58,033 nt of DNA from a virus, in the IMG/VR virus record IMGVR_UViG_3300032223_002716, positions 1-58,033 of that record; one strand, 5' to 3'. The notes beneath the pieces are model-generated. The model was not told the origin of the DNA, searched no databases, and was given only the letters and a program-made list of their open reading frames with translations. The position numbers and the translations under genes are program-made. Below, in pieces: positions 7,222 to 15,018 of this stretch. The first letter of the stretch is position 1. Each line of letters starts with the position of its first letter.

Positions 7222-7903
7222 AACTCCAATTTTTAAAATAATCATTATAAAGTTCATCATCCGTTCGATAATCGGTAATCGGTAAATCGGCTGGATTCCA
7301 AGCTGAAACCATCAAACGTCTTGAGTCTGGATTTGTTTTAAGGTCGTTGATTAGGTTTGCTATTTGGTCTATTTTATATTCTTTGAAAAATAAACCTCTA
7401 CCTCCTAATAATGGGTCTTCAATATTATCTGTATTTAAAAATGCGTCTCTATCTATACCACCCCAACTTCTCCACTGTGCCCCATATACTGGACCTAAAT
7501 CACCCCACTTCTTAGCAAACTCATCATCTGTTTTGATGCGATTGATGAATTCTTCTTGTGTTAATGTCGGTAACTTAATTGATGTAGGTCCAAATCCATC
7601 ATATTCTGAAGTTTCGGTACTATTCCAATATCTCTTATAGCAATCTCCATTCCAAATATTACAATCATTTTCGACTAATGATTTGATATTCGTTTCTCCT
7701 CTTAAGAACCATAACAACTCAGTAATAATTCCTTTTGTATACATTTTCTTTGTTGTAATAAGAGGAAAGCCTTCTGACATCTTATGGCGAATCTGTCTAC
7801 CAAATACTGATATAGTTCCAGTACCAGTCCTATCGGACTTAGCATGGCCATTATCTAATATATCTTGTAGTAATTCTGTGTATTGTTTATCTAAATTATT
7901 CAT
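7214..7903 (-). CDS. thyA: Thymidylate synthase, N-terminal half (split gene)
   Basis: A 229-residue protein containing the first half of a ThyA-type thymidylate synthase: [16 protein letters not shown] (phosphate-binding Arg), [25 protein letters not shown], and [15 protein letters not shown] at about 195-208. In ordinary enzymes this last segment continues within a few residues into the catalytic PPCH loop. Here it turns into an unrelated 21-residue tail ending in FKNWSYE and stops. The catalytic half lies 237 nt downstream in its own gene (6201-6977). The break falls just before the nucleophile. It overlaps the preceding gene by 4 nt (ATGA). Confidence 0.9.
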   Translation of the reverse strand: MNNLDKQYTELLQDILDNGHAKSDRTGTGTISVFGRQIRHKMSEGFPLITTKKMYTKGIITELLWFLRGETNIKSLVENDCNIWNGDCYKRYWNSTETSEYDGFGPTSIKLPTLTQEEFINRIKTDDEFAKKWGDLGPVYGAQWRSWGGIDRDAFLNTDNIEDPLLGGRGLFFKEYKIDQIANLINDLKTNPDSRRLMVSAWNPADLPITDYRTDDELYNDYFKNWSYE

Positions 7904-8196
7904 AATACATTTTTTTTACCTAATACATACATTATTCTTCTAGTTAATGTACCAGCAGTTTTGGTACCATCATTACACCAATGCATAATAATAGTCTCGA
8001 TATCTGAATAAATCTCTTTATTAGCTTCAGATAAGTTATTAACTCTTATTTCAGGGAACTCACAATCACAATAAGCTTGGAACAATCCACATTCACCATG
8101 ATATGGACCATATAGTTCTTCATTTTTCTTATTGATTCTTATTATAACTTTATGTGCTGGATTGTTCTCATCCAAGTTTGCGTATAAATCTTTCAT
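7900..8196 (-). CDS. Hypothetical protein, 98 aa
   Basis: Unrecognised protein with a Cys/Tyr-rich middle ([19 protein letters not shown]) and a basic C-terminus ([14 protein letters not shown]). The Cys and His residues might bind metal. The ATG at 8196 avoids overlap with the upstream gene; another ATG lies 4 codons further up. Its stop overlaps the start of the thymidylate synthase N-half in an ATGA junction. Confidence 0.6.
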   Translation of the reverse strand: MKDLYANLDENNPAHKVIIRINKKNEELYGPYHGECGLFQAYCDCEFPEIRVNNLSEANKEIYSDIETIIMHWCNDGTKTAGTLTRRIMYVLGKKNVL

Positions 8197-8197
8197 A

Positions 8198-8464
8198 TTA
8201 TTTTTCAATTATGGTTTTTACACCGTATATAGTTATTTTTCTATCTTGGTAGTCAACTAGTTTGATTATTTTAACACCTCTTACCATTTTAAATGATTTA
8301 GCATGGTATTTAGTACCATTAGCATCAATAATAGTATATTTACATTTATTCATTAAATCTATTTCTTGTTTTAAAGGCCAGAATGGTAAGATACATAATC
8401 CTAATACAAGTATAGCACCTAGTATACCACCTACAATATTTAATGTCGAATCTCTATTTTTCAT
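8198..8464 (-). CDS. Membrane protein, 88 aa
   Basis: The protein has one N-terminal transmembrane segment (NIVGGILGAILVLGLCILPF) followed by a small basic beta-rich domain ending in TIYGVKTIIEK. Function unknown. It overlaps the DUF433 gene upstream by 11 nt and is followed after 1 nt by the 98-aa gene. Confidence 0.6.
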   Translation of the reverse strand: MKNRDSTLNIVGGILGAILVLGLCILPFWPLKQEIDLMNKCKYTIIDANGTKYHAKSFKMVRGVKIIKLVDYQDRKITIYGVKTIIEK

Positions 8465-8927
8465 TTGTAAATAAATAATTTAAAATTTGGTTAGCGTATT
8501 CAAGACATGCATTGATGTCGTTTTTGGTTAGTTCTGGAAAGTCATCCATAATCTCTTTGTGAGACATTCCATTACTTAAATAGGATAGAACATCCATCAC
8601 ACTAATTCTAGTGTCTCTAACGCAAGGTTTACCACCTTTTTTACCCTTTGTAATTGTAATTAAATCTTTATAATTATAAGTTTTAATTGTGATTGGTGTT
8701 TTATTAGCTTCATGGTAAAGGTCCCATTCGATAATACAATTTTTTTCCATATCAGTAAGTATTGATAATACGTTTTTATATAGTAATTGTTTTTGACTTG
8801 TAGGGTTATCAAATAATATTTGATTTACATGTAAGATGCTACAATTAATAGCCATCTTTTTATTTAAACCAATATCAGCACATTTAGTCAGCAACTTATT
8901 TACTATTTTTTCTGCTTTATTTTCCAT
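8454..8927 (-). CDS. DUF433-domain protein
   Basis: The C-terminal third (about residues 90-150) is a DUF433 domain: ITKGKKGGKPCVRDTRISV, then a VLSYLSNGMSHKEIMDDFPE helix-turn-helix-like part and LTKNDINACLEYA. DUF433 proteins are short DNA-binding proteins often acting as antitoxins with PIN-domain toxins. Here the domain is joined to an unrelated helical N-terminal region of about 85 residues and no toxin is adjacent. A transcription regulator or a decoy antitoxin are both possible. A host-type promoter lies just upstream. Confidence 0.75.
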   Translation of the reverse strand: MENKAEKIVNKLLTKCADIGLNKKMAINCSILHVNQILFDNPTSQKQLLYKNVLSILTDMEKNCIIEWDLYHEANKTPITIKTYNYKDLITITKGKKGGKPCVRDTRISVMDVLSYLSNGMSHKEIMDDFPELTKNDINACLEYANQILNYLFTNEK

Positions 8928-8941
8928 TAAATTTATTTTTA

Positions 8942-8972
8942 CAAAAATAGTAAACTTTTAATAAATAAGCAA
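8942..8972 (-). promoter_or_regulatory. Host-type promoter
   Basis: Minus-strand TTGC, 20-bp spacer, TATTTTTG, followed by a T/A-rich start region. It would drive the DUF433 gene starting at 8927 and possibly the overlapping genes through thyA. Confidence 0.7.
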
Positions 8973-8983
8973 CAGTAAGACAT

Positions 8984-9024
8984 AAAAAAACCTCTCATTG
9001 GTAGCGACACTTCTGAGAGGTTTT
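8984..9024 (-). terminator. Rho-independent terminator
   Basis: The minus strand reads AAAACCTCTCA, a 16-nt loop, TGAGAGGTTTT, then further Ts: an 11-bp stem with a U tail. It ends the transcript from the SPFH and 33-aa genes just upstream of the next promoter. Confidence 0.8.
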
Positions 9025-9063
9025 GATGGTTTGTAACCATAGACGGTCCTAATCCGTTTATCT

Positions 9064-9165
9064 TTAGTATTTGTTTTGATTTATTTTTATCTTTTTGACT
9101 CTTGAACCAAATTTATAACCTAACCAAAACGTTAACATATTTGCTAATATAAAAATTATACTCAT
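9064..9165 (-). CDS. Small membrane protein, 33 aa
   Basis: A 33-residue ORF reading MSIIFILANMLTFWLGYKFG followed by a basic tail SRVKKIKINQNKY: one transmembrane helix and a positive-inside end. An ATATTTATTAATA late-type motif lies immediately upstream on the same strand. Function unknown; existence is supported by start context and position between a terminator and a promoter motif. Confidence 0.5.
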   Translation of the reverse strand: MSIIFILANMLTFWLGYKFGSRVKKIKINQNKY

Positions 9166-9191
9166 ATTAATAAATATTAGCAAACTTTAAT

Positions 9192-10127
9192 TTATTTAAT
9201 ATTAAATAACGTACTACCACCATTACTTAATACAGTTGTTGGTGTTCTTCCATCCCATTTCTCGATTTTCTTGAATTCGATATAGTTCGGTGTTAACTCT
9301 TTTTGTTTCAAACGAATTGAATACGCTTGTGCTGATGCATTAATAATCATCTCAGCTGAGTCAGCTTTTGCTACAGCAACTTTACGTTGACCATCAGCTT
9401 GTGCAGCGATTGCTTGTTGTTTAGAAGCTTCAGCTTGTTGTACTGATTTAGTTTTAGCGATAATTGCTTCTTGAAGTGCTTCTGGTGGAATGATATTAGA
9501 ACGCATTTGAGATACTGTAAACCATTTAGATAGTCTTACGTTACATTCAGCTACGATAGCAGCTTCAAACGCTTGTCTGTGACCAAATACTGAATCTACT
9601 TCCCATCCGTTAGCTACGTCATTCACAGCACCAACGATTGCGTTTTTCAACCATCCTTGTTCAACTTCTTTTATTGGTAATCTCAAGTTAACAAACATAT
9701 CTCCAACTGCATTAGGTTTTAATGAGTAATTGAATGTAGGTTTGATATCCGCTGGGAATCCACCTCGTGTAATTACTTGTTGTGCTTCAAACTCAATGTG
9801 TTGTTGGAATGTTGGGAACTCATAAATGTTCTCAGTCCATGTATTATATAAAACCCATCCAGTTTTATACTCATACTTAGAAACTCCACGACTGTTACCA
9901 GTTAAGTTTACTTTGATACCAACATGTCCAGCATCGATTCTTTCGATAGCGAATGGTTGTACAGTTGATAATATGATACCTAATAAGAAGATACCGATTG
10001 GTTTTAACAACCATACAAATCTGAATTCACGGTTATAACCAGTTCCTTCATACATACTATCCTTTGTTGAGATAGCTACTAATGCTGCGATAATTAACGC
10101 TGCTACAAAAATTAATGTACTAATCAT
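9192..10127 (-). CDS. SPFH (prohibitin/stomatin-like) membrane protein
   Basis: A 311-residue protein with two hydrophobic N-terminal segments (ISTLIFVAALIIAALVAIS, then KPIGIFLLGIILSTV). An SPFH domain begins around IDAGHVGIKVNLTG and includes the EFPTFQQHIEFEAQQVITRG strand region. The C-terminus has an Ala/Gln-rich coiled coil (QQAEASKQQAIAAQADGQRK onward). SPFH proteins form large membrane cages that organise lipids and control membrane proteases such as FtsH. Related proteins occur in some large phages, where they may shield phage proteins or stabilise the membrane; the role here is inference. Confidence 0.85.
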   Translation of the reverse strand: MISTLIFVAALIIAALVAISTKDSMYEGTGYNREFRFVWLLKPIGIFLLGIILSTVQPFAIERIDAGHVGIKVNLTGNSRGVSKYEYKTGWVLYNTWTENIYEFPTFQQHIEFEAQQVITRGGFPADIKPTFNYSLKPNAVGDMFVNLRLPIKEVEQGWLKNAIVGAVNDVANGWEVDSVFGHRQAFEAAIVAECNVRLSKWFTVSQMRSNIIPPEALQEAIIAKTKSVQQAEASKQQAIAAQADGQRKVAVAKADSAEMIINASAQAYSIRLKQKELTPNYIEFKKIEKWDGRTPTTVLSNGGSTLFNIK

Positions 10128-10138
10128 TTTTCTTTTTT

Positions 10139-10342
10139 TTATTTATTTATAAATTTAATAATTGTTTTAACCATATAATTTAAAGCCCCTACGGTTAACA
10201 AAAGGCCACCCATTATTGAAATTATCTGTATTATAATATTTACATCTCTACTAATTACATACTCAGCCATAAGCGATATAATTGTAATCCATAAAATTAA
10301 CATTCCAGACAATTTCAATATTAAAGTAGTTACACCATTCAT
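10139..10342 (-). CDS. Small membrane protein, 67 aa
   Basis: Two predicted transmembrane helices (LILKLSGMLILWITIISLM and IIQIISIMGGLLLTVGAL) and a basic end. It has its own promoter at 10357-10387 and is followed after 11 nt by the SPFH gene, so the two membrane proteins may work together. No family recognised. Confidence 0.6.
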   Translation of the reverse strand: MNGVTTLILKLSGMLILWITIISLMAEYVISRDVNIIIQIISIMGGLLLTVGALNYMVKTIIKFINK

Positions 10343-10356
10343 ATTTTTATTTTTTA

Positions 10357-10387
10357 CAAATCTAGGTATAATATTTTAATTACGCAA
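10357..10387 (-). promoter_or_regulatory. Host-type promoter overlapping the nadV 3' end
   Basis: Minus-strand TTGC, 20-bp spacer, TAGATTTG. The TTG element lies inside the last codons of the nicotinamide phosphoribosyltransferase gene. It would give the small membrane protein and SPFH genes independent expression. Confidence 0.7.
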
Positions 10388-12077
10388 CAGTTTCTTGAAC
10401 TAATTTTGAATAATTATTTATTTTTTCTCTAATCTCAGTCAGAGTCGTAGTTTTAACTAAGTCACCATTTTTGTAAACAGTAGTTAATAAACCATTTTCC
10501 TCTAAATCACGAGAACATTTATCTTTAAGAGCATATGTTAAACTATCTTTAGCGTAAACATATAAGTAACCTCTTGCTGATTTTTTGGTACCATCATCAG
10601 TTACTGGGTCTTTGAAGATATCACGGTCAACACCATTAACAACTACGTGAGTAGCTTTAACTGCACCACCTTGGTTATCTCTTGTTGCATAACCCATAGA
10701 GTAAGAACCGATACCTAATACAACGTTAGTAGATGCGAAACCTTTTGCAGCTAATCTAGTACAAATAGCATCAGCTCTATCTAATGTGATTGAATCACCA
10801 TAGATTGCACCGATATGAGAATCTAATAATTTGTAACCTTGACCATTAGTTGTGCCACCAAATGTATTCCATAACAATTCGATTACACCAACATATTCTG
10901 GTTTACCTTCAACTTCTTCAGCATCGATATATAATTCATCAACATAATAATATTGTTTATCATAACGATTCCAAGTAGTGTCTTCAGTTAATTTGTAATA
11001 TGTACCATTAACATTAACAATACGAGTTGTATCGATAGTGTATTCATCTTCACCATGAACTGTAGACTCATATAATTCATTTTTGAAGTCATGCTTAGCT
11101 TGGTCTAATGAAGTATAATTTAAAGTAACCGAACCACATAAGATGTCAACTGGGTCACCAGAGTCTGGGCGTAATACTAATTTACCATCACGAGAAAGAA
11201 TTTCTTCTTTAAGTTCAGTAACGTATTCAGTACAAACTTTCCATAAGTCAAATGAATCAGATACTACTGATAAGATACCAGTTGGGTATTGTTGCATCAA
11301 TCTTCTGAAAGCACCAATCTCATCTTCTTTACCGTATGCAGTCATAACAGCATGTTCAGAAGCTGGAACACTGAAACCTACATTCTTAGTGTTGTAGTAA
11401 TAGTTTGCAGCTAATAATGCTGGGATTGTATCAGTACCAGAGAATGAAGTTAAGAACCCTAAACCAGAACTAATTGCTGACTCTGGGTGTTGCATTCCTC
11501 TGAATGAGAAATCATGTCCTTGGAAATCAACGAATCCTAAGTTTTCTTTATCAGTTTTTCTAGCATGTGATAATAAAATGTTTTTATAACCATAAGCTAA
11601 TGAAGCTGAGTGAACTGGCTTCCAAATCAAAGAAGAAATCAATGTTTCTAAGAAGTTAGGTAACCAAAAGAAATCTGGATGAGTATTCTTAATTGTGAAT
11701 ACTGGGATTTTCTCATCAACGATAGTTCCTTCGTCTAACGCTTTAATCTCAATAGGTAAATAACCTAAATTGTGTAATGCTTCGAAGTGAGATACATCAT
11801 AATCAGTCCCTAAATATGATGATAAGTATTCTTTAGCTTCACCACAAACTTCAGCTTTAGGTCTAGCAAAGAAATCATTAGCATACATGTCATGGATTGA
11901 CTTAACTGTAAATTGCACACCAGCAACTACAATTTTTTTAGCTTGTTTAGGCATATACTTCACATTTCTTAATGTGTAATTCGAATATACCTCAGTTGTA
12001 CCCTCTGGATACATCGCATGGTGACTAGTTTTATAACCATCTGTCATCAATAGCGGATTTTGTCTGTAACTATTCAT
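10380..12077 (-). CDS. nadV: Nicotinamide phosphoribosyltransferase
   Basis: A 565-residue NAMPT/NadV-type enzyme, which joins nicotinamide to PRPP to give nicotinamide mononucleotide for NAD+ synthesis. Visible family landmarks are NPLLMTDGYKTSHHAMYPEG at the N-terminus, HDFSFRGM, SGTDTIPALLAA, the catalytic-His segment VPASEHAVMTAYG, and VLRPDSGDP in the PRPP/Asp region. Length is somewhat above bacterial NadV (about 460-490), the extra residues lying in the YTIDTTRIVNV to YVDELYIDAEE region. It follows the PRPP-synthetase-like gene by 11 nt, so a substrate-supplying pair is likely. Homologues in phages can also take part in the NARP pathways that rebuild NAD+ from ADP-ribose. Confidence 0.92.
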   Translation of the reverse strand: MNSYRQNPLLMTDGYKTSHHAMYPEGTTEVYSNYTLRNVKYMPKQAKKIVVAGVQFTVKSIHDMYANDFFARPKAEVCGEAKEYLSSYLGTDYDVSHFEALHNLGYLPIEIKALDEGTIVDEKIPVFTIKNTHPDFFWLPNFLETLISSLIWKPVHSASLAYGYKNILLSHARKTDKENLGFVDFQGHDFSFRGMQHPESAISSGLGFLTSFSGTDTIPALLAANYYYNTKNVGFSVPASEHAVMTAYGKEDEIGAFRRLMQQYPTGILSVVSDSFDLWKVCTEYVTELKEEILSRDGKLVLRPDSGDPVDILCGSVTLNYTSLDQAKHDFKNELYESTVHGEDEYTIDTTRIVNVNGTYYKLTEDTTWNRYDKQYYYVDELYIDAEEVEGKPEYVGVIELLWNTFGGTTNGQGYKLLDSHIGAIYGDSITLDRADAICTRLAAKGFASTNVVLGIGSYSMGYATRDNQGGAVKATHVVVNGVDRDIFKDPVTDDGTKKSARGYLYVYAKDSLTYALKDKCSRDLEENGLLTTVYKNGDLVKTTTLTEIREKINNYSKLVQETVA

Positions 12078-12088
12078 ATTATTTGTTT

Positions 12089-12940
12089 TTATTTGAATTC
12101 TAATTTAATTTGAGTTAACTTTTTATTTGGTTCCAAGTCTTGGAATGAATCAGTAGTGTATACATGGTCAATATTATGTAAAGCCTCAATACCTTTAGAG
12201 AAGATACCATGTGATACAATTAAATTAACGTTACCAGCATTATTCTCTTTAAGTTTATCAGCTAAACCAATGAACGTACCACCACCATCACAAATATCAT
12301 CAATGATATAAACATCTTTACCATGTAAATCATTCACATCACAAGTCATATTTAAAATTTGACCAGTTTTTACATCTCTGATTTTATTACATAATACAAT
12401 AGCATCTGTATAACCAACGAATTGTGCGGCTTTGAAGATTTTCTTATATGCACCAGCATCTGGTGATACAATGTAATAATCTTTTTTATCAGCTAAGATT
12501 TGTTTTACAAAGTTATGATTACTAACTGGGTCACAATTATTAATCAATGCTAAAGATACTTCAGAGTGTGCATCATACACAGCAACTTTACTATATTCTT
12601 GTGAATTAATAATGTTTGCTAAAACTTTAATTGATAAAGGCTCGCCACCAACCATAACACGGTCTTGTCTAGCAAATGGTAGGTAAGGGATAAATAGTTT
12701 AATGTAACTAAACCCTAATCGTTTTAAAGCATCGGTAGCCAATAATAAAATCATCAAATCTTCTGATGATTTAATTCTAGTAGTAATAATAACTTCATTA
12801 CCACCAATCATCCAATTTTTTTCAACAATTTTAATGTGTGGTTCACAACCACTTGGAAAACTAAACTTCTGGTATTCCAACTCTGTGAATTCTTTACCAA
12901 ATGGTTTAAAGTTTTCATCTAAATTAATAACTGCTCTCAT
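12089..12940 (-). CDS. prs: Ribose-phosphate pyrophosphokinase-like protein
   Basis: A 283-residue PRPP synthetase homologue. It contains LFIPYLPFARQDRVMVGGEP (ATP-binding flexible-loop region of Prs), YDAHSEVSLAL, and the PRPP-binding loop VYIIDDICDGGGTF near residue 220. Phage Prs-like proteins paired with NadV either make PRPP for NMN synthesis or, in NARP1-type systems, pyrophosphorylate ADP-ribose. Sequence reading alone cannot separate these. The ATG at 12940 is chosen because the promoter -7 element at 12959-12966 would place transcription start just before it, ruling out the start at 12961. Confidence 0.88.
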   Translation of the reverse strand: MRAVINLDENFKPFGKEFTELEYQKFSFPSGCEPHIKIVEKNWMIGGNEVIITTRIKSSEDLMILLLATDALKRLGFSYIKLFIPYLPFARQDRVMVGGEPLSIKVLANIINSQEYSKVAVYDAHSEVSLALINNCDPVSNHNFVKQILADKKDYYIVSPDAGAYKKIFKAAQFVGYTDAIVLCNKIRDVKTGQILNMTCDVNDLHGKDVYIIDDICDGGGTFIGLADKLKENNAGNVNLIVSHGIFSKGIEALHNIDHVYTTDSFQDLEPNKKLTQIKLEFK

Positions 12941-12958
12941 ATTTATAAATTCTTTTGA

Positions 12959-12991
12959 CAAATATAGTTATTTAAATTCGATTAATGCAAA
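12959..12991 (-). promoter_or_regulatory. Host-type promoter for the prs-nadV pair
   Basis: Minus-strand TTTG, 21-bp spacer, TATATTTG, close to the Bacteroidota consensus. It lies 19 nt upstream of the prs ATG at 12940 and back to back with the plus-strand late-type motif of the lysozyme gene. Confidence 0.75.
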
Positions 12992-13010
12992 CTTTTTTAT
13001 AAAAAAATCG

Positions 13011-13026
13011 ATATTTATTAATAAAA
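13011..13026 (+). promoter_or_regulatory. Candidate late promoter motif
   Basis: ATATTTATTAATAAAA, the same sequence found before terminase (49255) and prohead protease (54698). It lies 9 nt before the lysozyme ATG. Confidence 0.55.
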
Positions 13027-13034
13027 AACATTTT

Positions 13035-14051
13035 ATGAATACTAAAGGTCTGATATTAGAGAGATTACGTGAGGAAAAATATATTAATGATTGCATTAAT
13101 AACGCACTTTATGAAGTTTTTACATTAAATGAAGAAGTCTCAATTGATAATATTAAAGAAAAAGCTAAGGAATATTTAGAAAGATTAAAAACTGAATATA
13201 ATTCATTATCTGATAGTGGTAAGAAAAAATTAAAAAGAACTGCTGTAATAACATTATTAGGATTAATAGGTTTAAACGGTGGATTAGAACCAGACCTTAA
13301 AGCTGACACTGAAGATGTTAATCACGCTAAAATTGAATTATCAGCAATGGCTGATGATATATTAGATTCTGATGAATTTAAAACAGTTAAGATTAATAAC
13401 CCATATGAAAAGGCTGAAACAAATAAAACTAAAAAAGTTAATAGTGGTAAATTTGTTAGGCCAAACCCAAAAGATACTGAAATTAGTGATAAATTATTAA
13501 ATCATTTAAAAACATTTGAAGGATTTAGAAGTAAAGCATATGATTTAGGTGATGGAGCAATAACCATAGGATATGGTCATGCTATTTTTAAAGATAGAAA
13601 CAGAACTGATAACCATAAGACATATGATTTTTTACCAAGATATGAAGATATTAAAATAGGTAAAACTTCTATTACTAAAGAACAAGCCGAAATATTATTA
13701 AGAGATGATTATGCTGAAGCTAAAAAAGGATTAGATAAAATATTCAATGATTGGCAAGCTCAAGGTATAGAATTCTATATAACTCAAGAAATGTATGATG
13801 CTATGATATCATTAATTTTTAATACTGGTATTAATAATTTTAGAAAAGGTGACGTAATTGCTTTAATTAAAAAAGGTCCAGAACATTATGATGAAGCAAT
13901 GGCTGAAATTAAAAAAACTAGTGATAATTTATTCAAAAAATATCCAGGTTTAAAAACTAGGAGAAAAAGTGAATCAGGTTTATTTAATTTAGGTATTAAA
14001 AAATTAGCTAATAGTATTAAAGATAAAGTATTTGATAGGTTGAGAGGTTAA
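13035..14051 (+). CDS. GH24 lysozyme with capsid-targeting-like N-terminus
   Basis: A 338-residue protein whose C-terminal 190 residues are a T4-type lysozyme (muramidase). Glu162 in KTFEGFRSKAY and Asp173 in GDGAITIGYGH match the catalytic Glu and Asp of GH24. The first 150 residues are an extension: an amphipathic start (MNTKGLILERLREEKYIND) resembling other leader-bearing genes here, and a hydrophobic stretch (AVITLLGLIGLNGG, about 70-83). A separate GH19 endolysin lies at 20992-21606, so this one may serve entry or a packaged role rather than lysis. A late-type motif lies just upstream. The ATG at 13035 is used. Confidence 0.85.
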   Translation: MNTKGLILERLREEKYINDCINNALYEVFTLNEEVSIDNIKEKAKEYLERLKTEYNSLSDSGKKKLKRTAVITLLGLIGLNGGLEPDLKADTEDVNHAKIELSAMADDILDSDEFKTVKINNPYEKAETNKTKKVNSGKFVRPNPKDTEISDKLLNHLKTFEGFRSKAYDLGDGAITIGYGHAIFKDRNRTDNHKTYDFLPRYEDIKIGKTSITKEQAEILLRDDYAEAKKGLDKIFNDWQAQGIEFYITQEMYDAMISLIFNTGINNFRKGDVIALIKKGPEHYDEAMAEIKKTSDNLFKKYPGLKTRRKSESGLFNLGIKKLANSIKDKVFDRLRG

Positions 14052-14062
14052 TAAACCTTCTC
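14039..14062. terminator. Bidirectional hairpin in overlapping convergent genes
   Basis: TTGAGAGGTT and AACCTTCTCAA flank a 4-nt loop. The stem covers the last codons of both convergent genes, whose stops overlap by 4 nt (14048-14051). Confidence 0.65.
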
Positions 14063-14989
14063 AACTGAACCATCCTCGTAAGTAATAAATTTCAATCCAT
14101 CATAATCGATTGATACTTCTTGACCAATCATATTTACTATTTTAGTGGGTGTGATATATGGTTTTCTATTATCTATTGCTATTATTTCAGATTCTTTATA
14201 TTTACCATCATAATCGGTTTGTCTAAGAATATAATAATTAATATCGTTCTCAATTCGCGAATCGAGGAATTGGTATTTATTACTTACAACTGAATTACCA
14301 GCACCATTTATTTTTACTATTGAAGACCATTCTATTGGATATATTGAACGATATATAGTAAAGTAATCATTATTATTCTCTGATGCTGTTTCCCATTGCA
14401 ATAAATTACCTTCTTGAGTTTTTCTACCTTTAAAATATAATAATTCGATAGGTAAACCAACTGGAGATGATTCGGTTATTGTAACATCATCTAAATAAAC
14501 GGATGTTGGACCACCATACACAGTTTTAGTCCATATTTGAAAATATCCAGTTCCAGTATATGTTGAGGTGATTGTAGTACTCCATTGGTACCATGTACTC
14601 CAATTTGAATTACAACTTGAATTTGAAAAAGTTTGGTTCGTTAATAAAGTAGTTTGATTGGGAAGTTCATTAGTATTAATTACAACTGAACATGCTCGTT
14701 TAGTATAAAATGTAATAGTATATACACTATCTTTTTTAAAGTTAATTGGAATATAAAGATAAATTGAATTACCGTCAGCAGCAGATGAAAATCTAGATGA
14801 ATATGTTGTAGCATCATATACATTTCTGTAATTACCAGTTGCTGATTCATTTCTATTTAATACCCATACACTTGATGTTGAGCTCCATCCAGTTGGTGCA
14901 ACACTAGAGAAGTGTTGACTTACCAATGTTGTTAGTGAATAACCATATACACATAATAACAACGATATAAATGTTAGTAACGTTTTCAT
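14048..14989 (-). CDS. Secreted protein with T9SS-like C-terminal region
   Basis: A 313-residue exported protein. Residues 1-18 are a signal peptide (MKTLLTFISLLLCVYGYS). Residues 20-175 form a Ser/Thr-rich beta-sandwich-like domain ending in VYLDDVTITESS, as in Bacteroidota adhesion domains. A LPIELLYFKGR segment with LLQWETASENNNDYFTIYRS then matches the linker commonly found just before type IX secretion sorting domains. The final 40 residues (NMIGQEV to TYEDGSVEKVY) resemble a shortened type A sorting domain. The natural reading is export to the host surface by the host's T9SS. The domain edges are my inference. Confidence 0.75.
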   Translation of the reverse strand: MKTLLTFISLLLCVYGYSLTTLVSQHFSSVAPTGWSSTSSVWVLNRNESATGNYRNVYDATTYSSRFSSAADGNSIYLYIPINFKKDSVYTITFYTKRACSVVINTNELPNQTTLLTNQTFSNSSCNSNWSTWYQWSTTITSTYTGTGYFQIWTKTVYGGPTSVYLDDVTITESSPVGLPIELLYFKGRKTQEGNLLQWETASENNNDYFTIYRSIYPIEWSSIVKINGAGNSVVSNKYQFLDSRIENDINYYILRQTDYDGKYKESEIIAIDNRKPYITPTKIVNMIGQEVSIDYDGLKFITYEDGSVEKVY

Positions 14990-14995
14990 AATTAA

Positions 14996-15011
14996 TATTT
15001 ATTAATAAATA
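14996..15011 (-). promoter_or_regulatory. Candidate late promoter motif
   Basis: The near-palindromic ATATTTATTAATAAAT lies 6 nt upstream of the secreted protein's ATG on the minus strand. It matches the motif at head genes. Confidence 0.5.
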
Positions 15012-15018
15012 TTATTAA

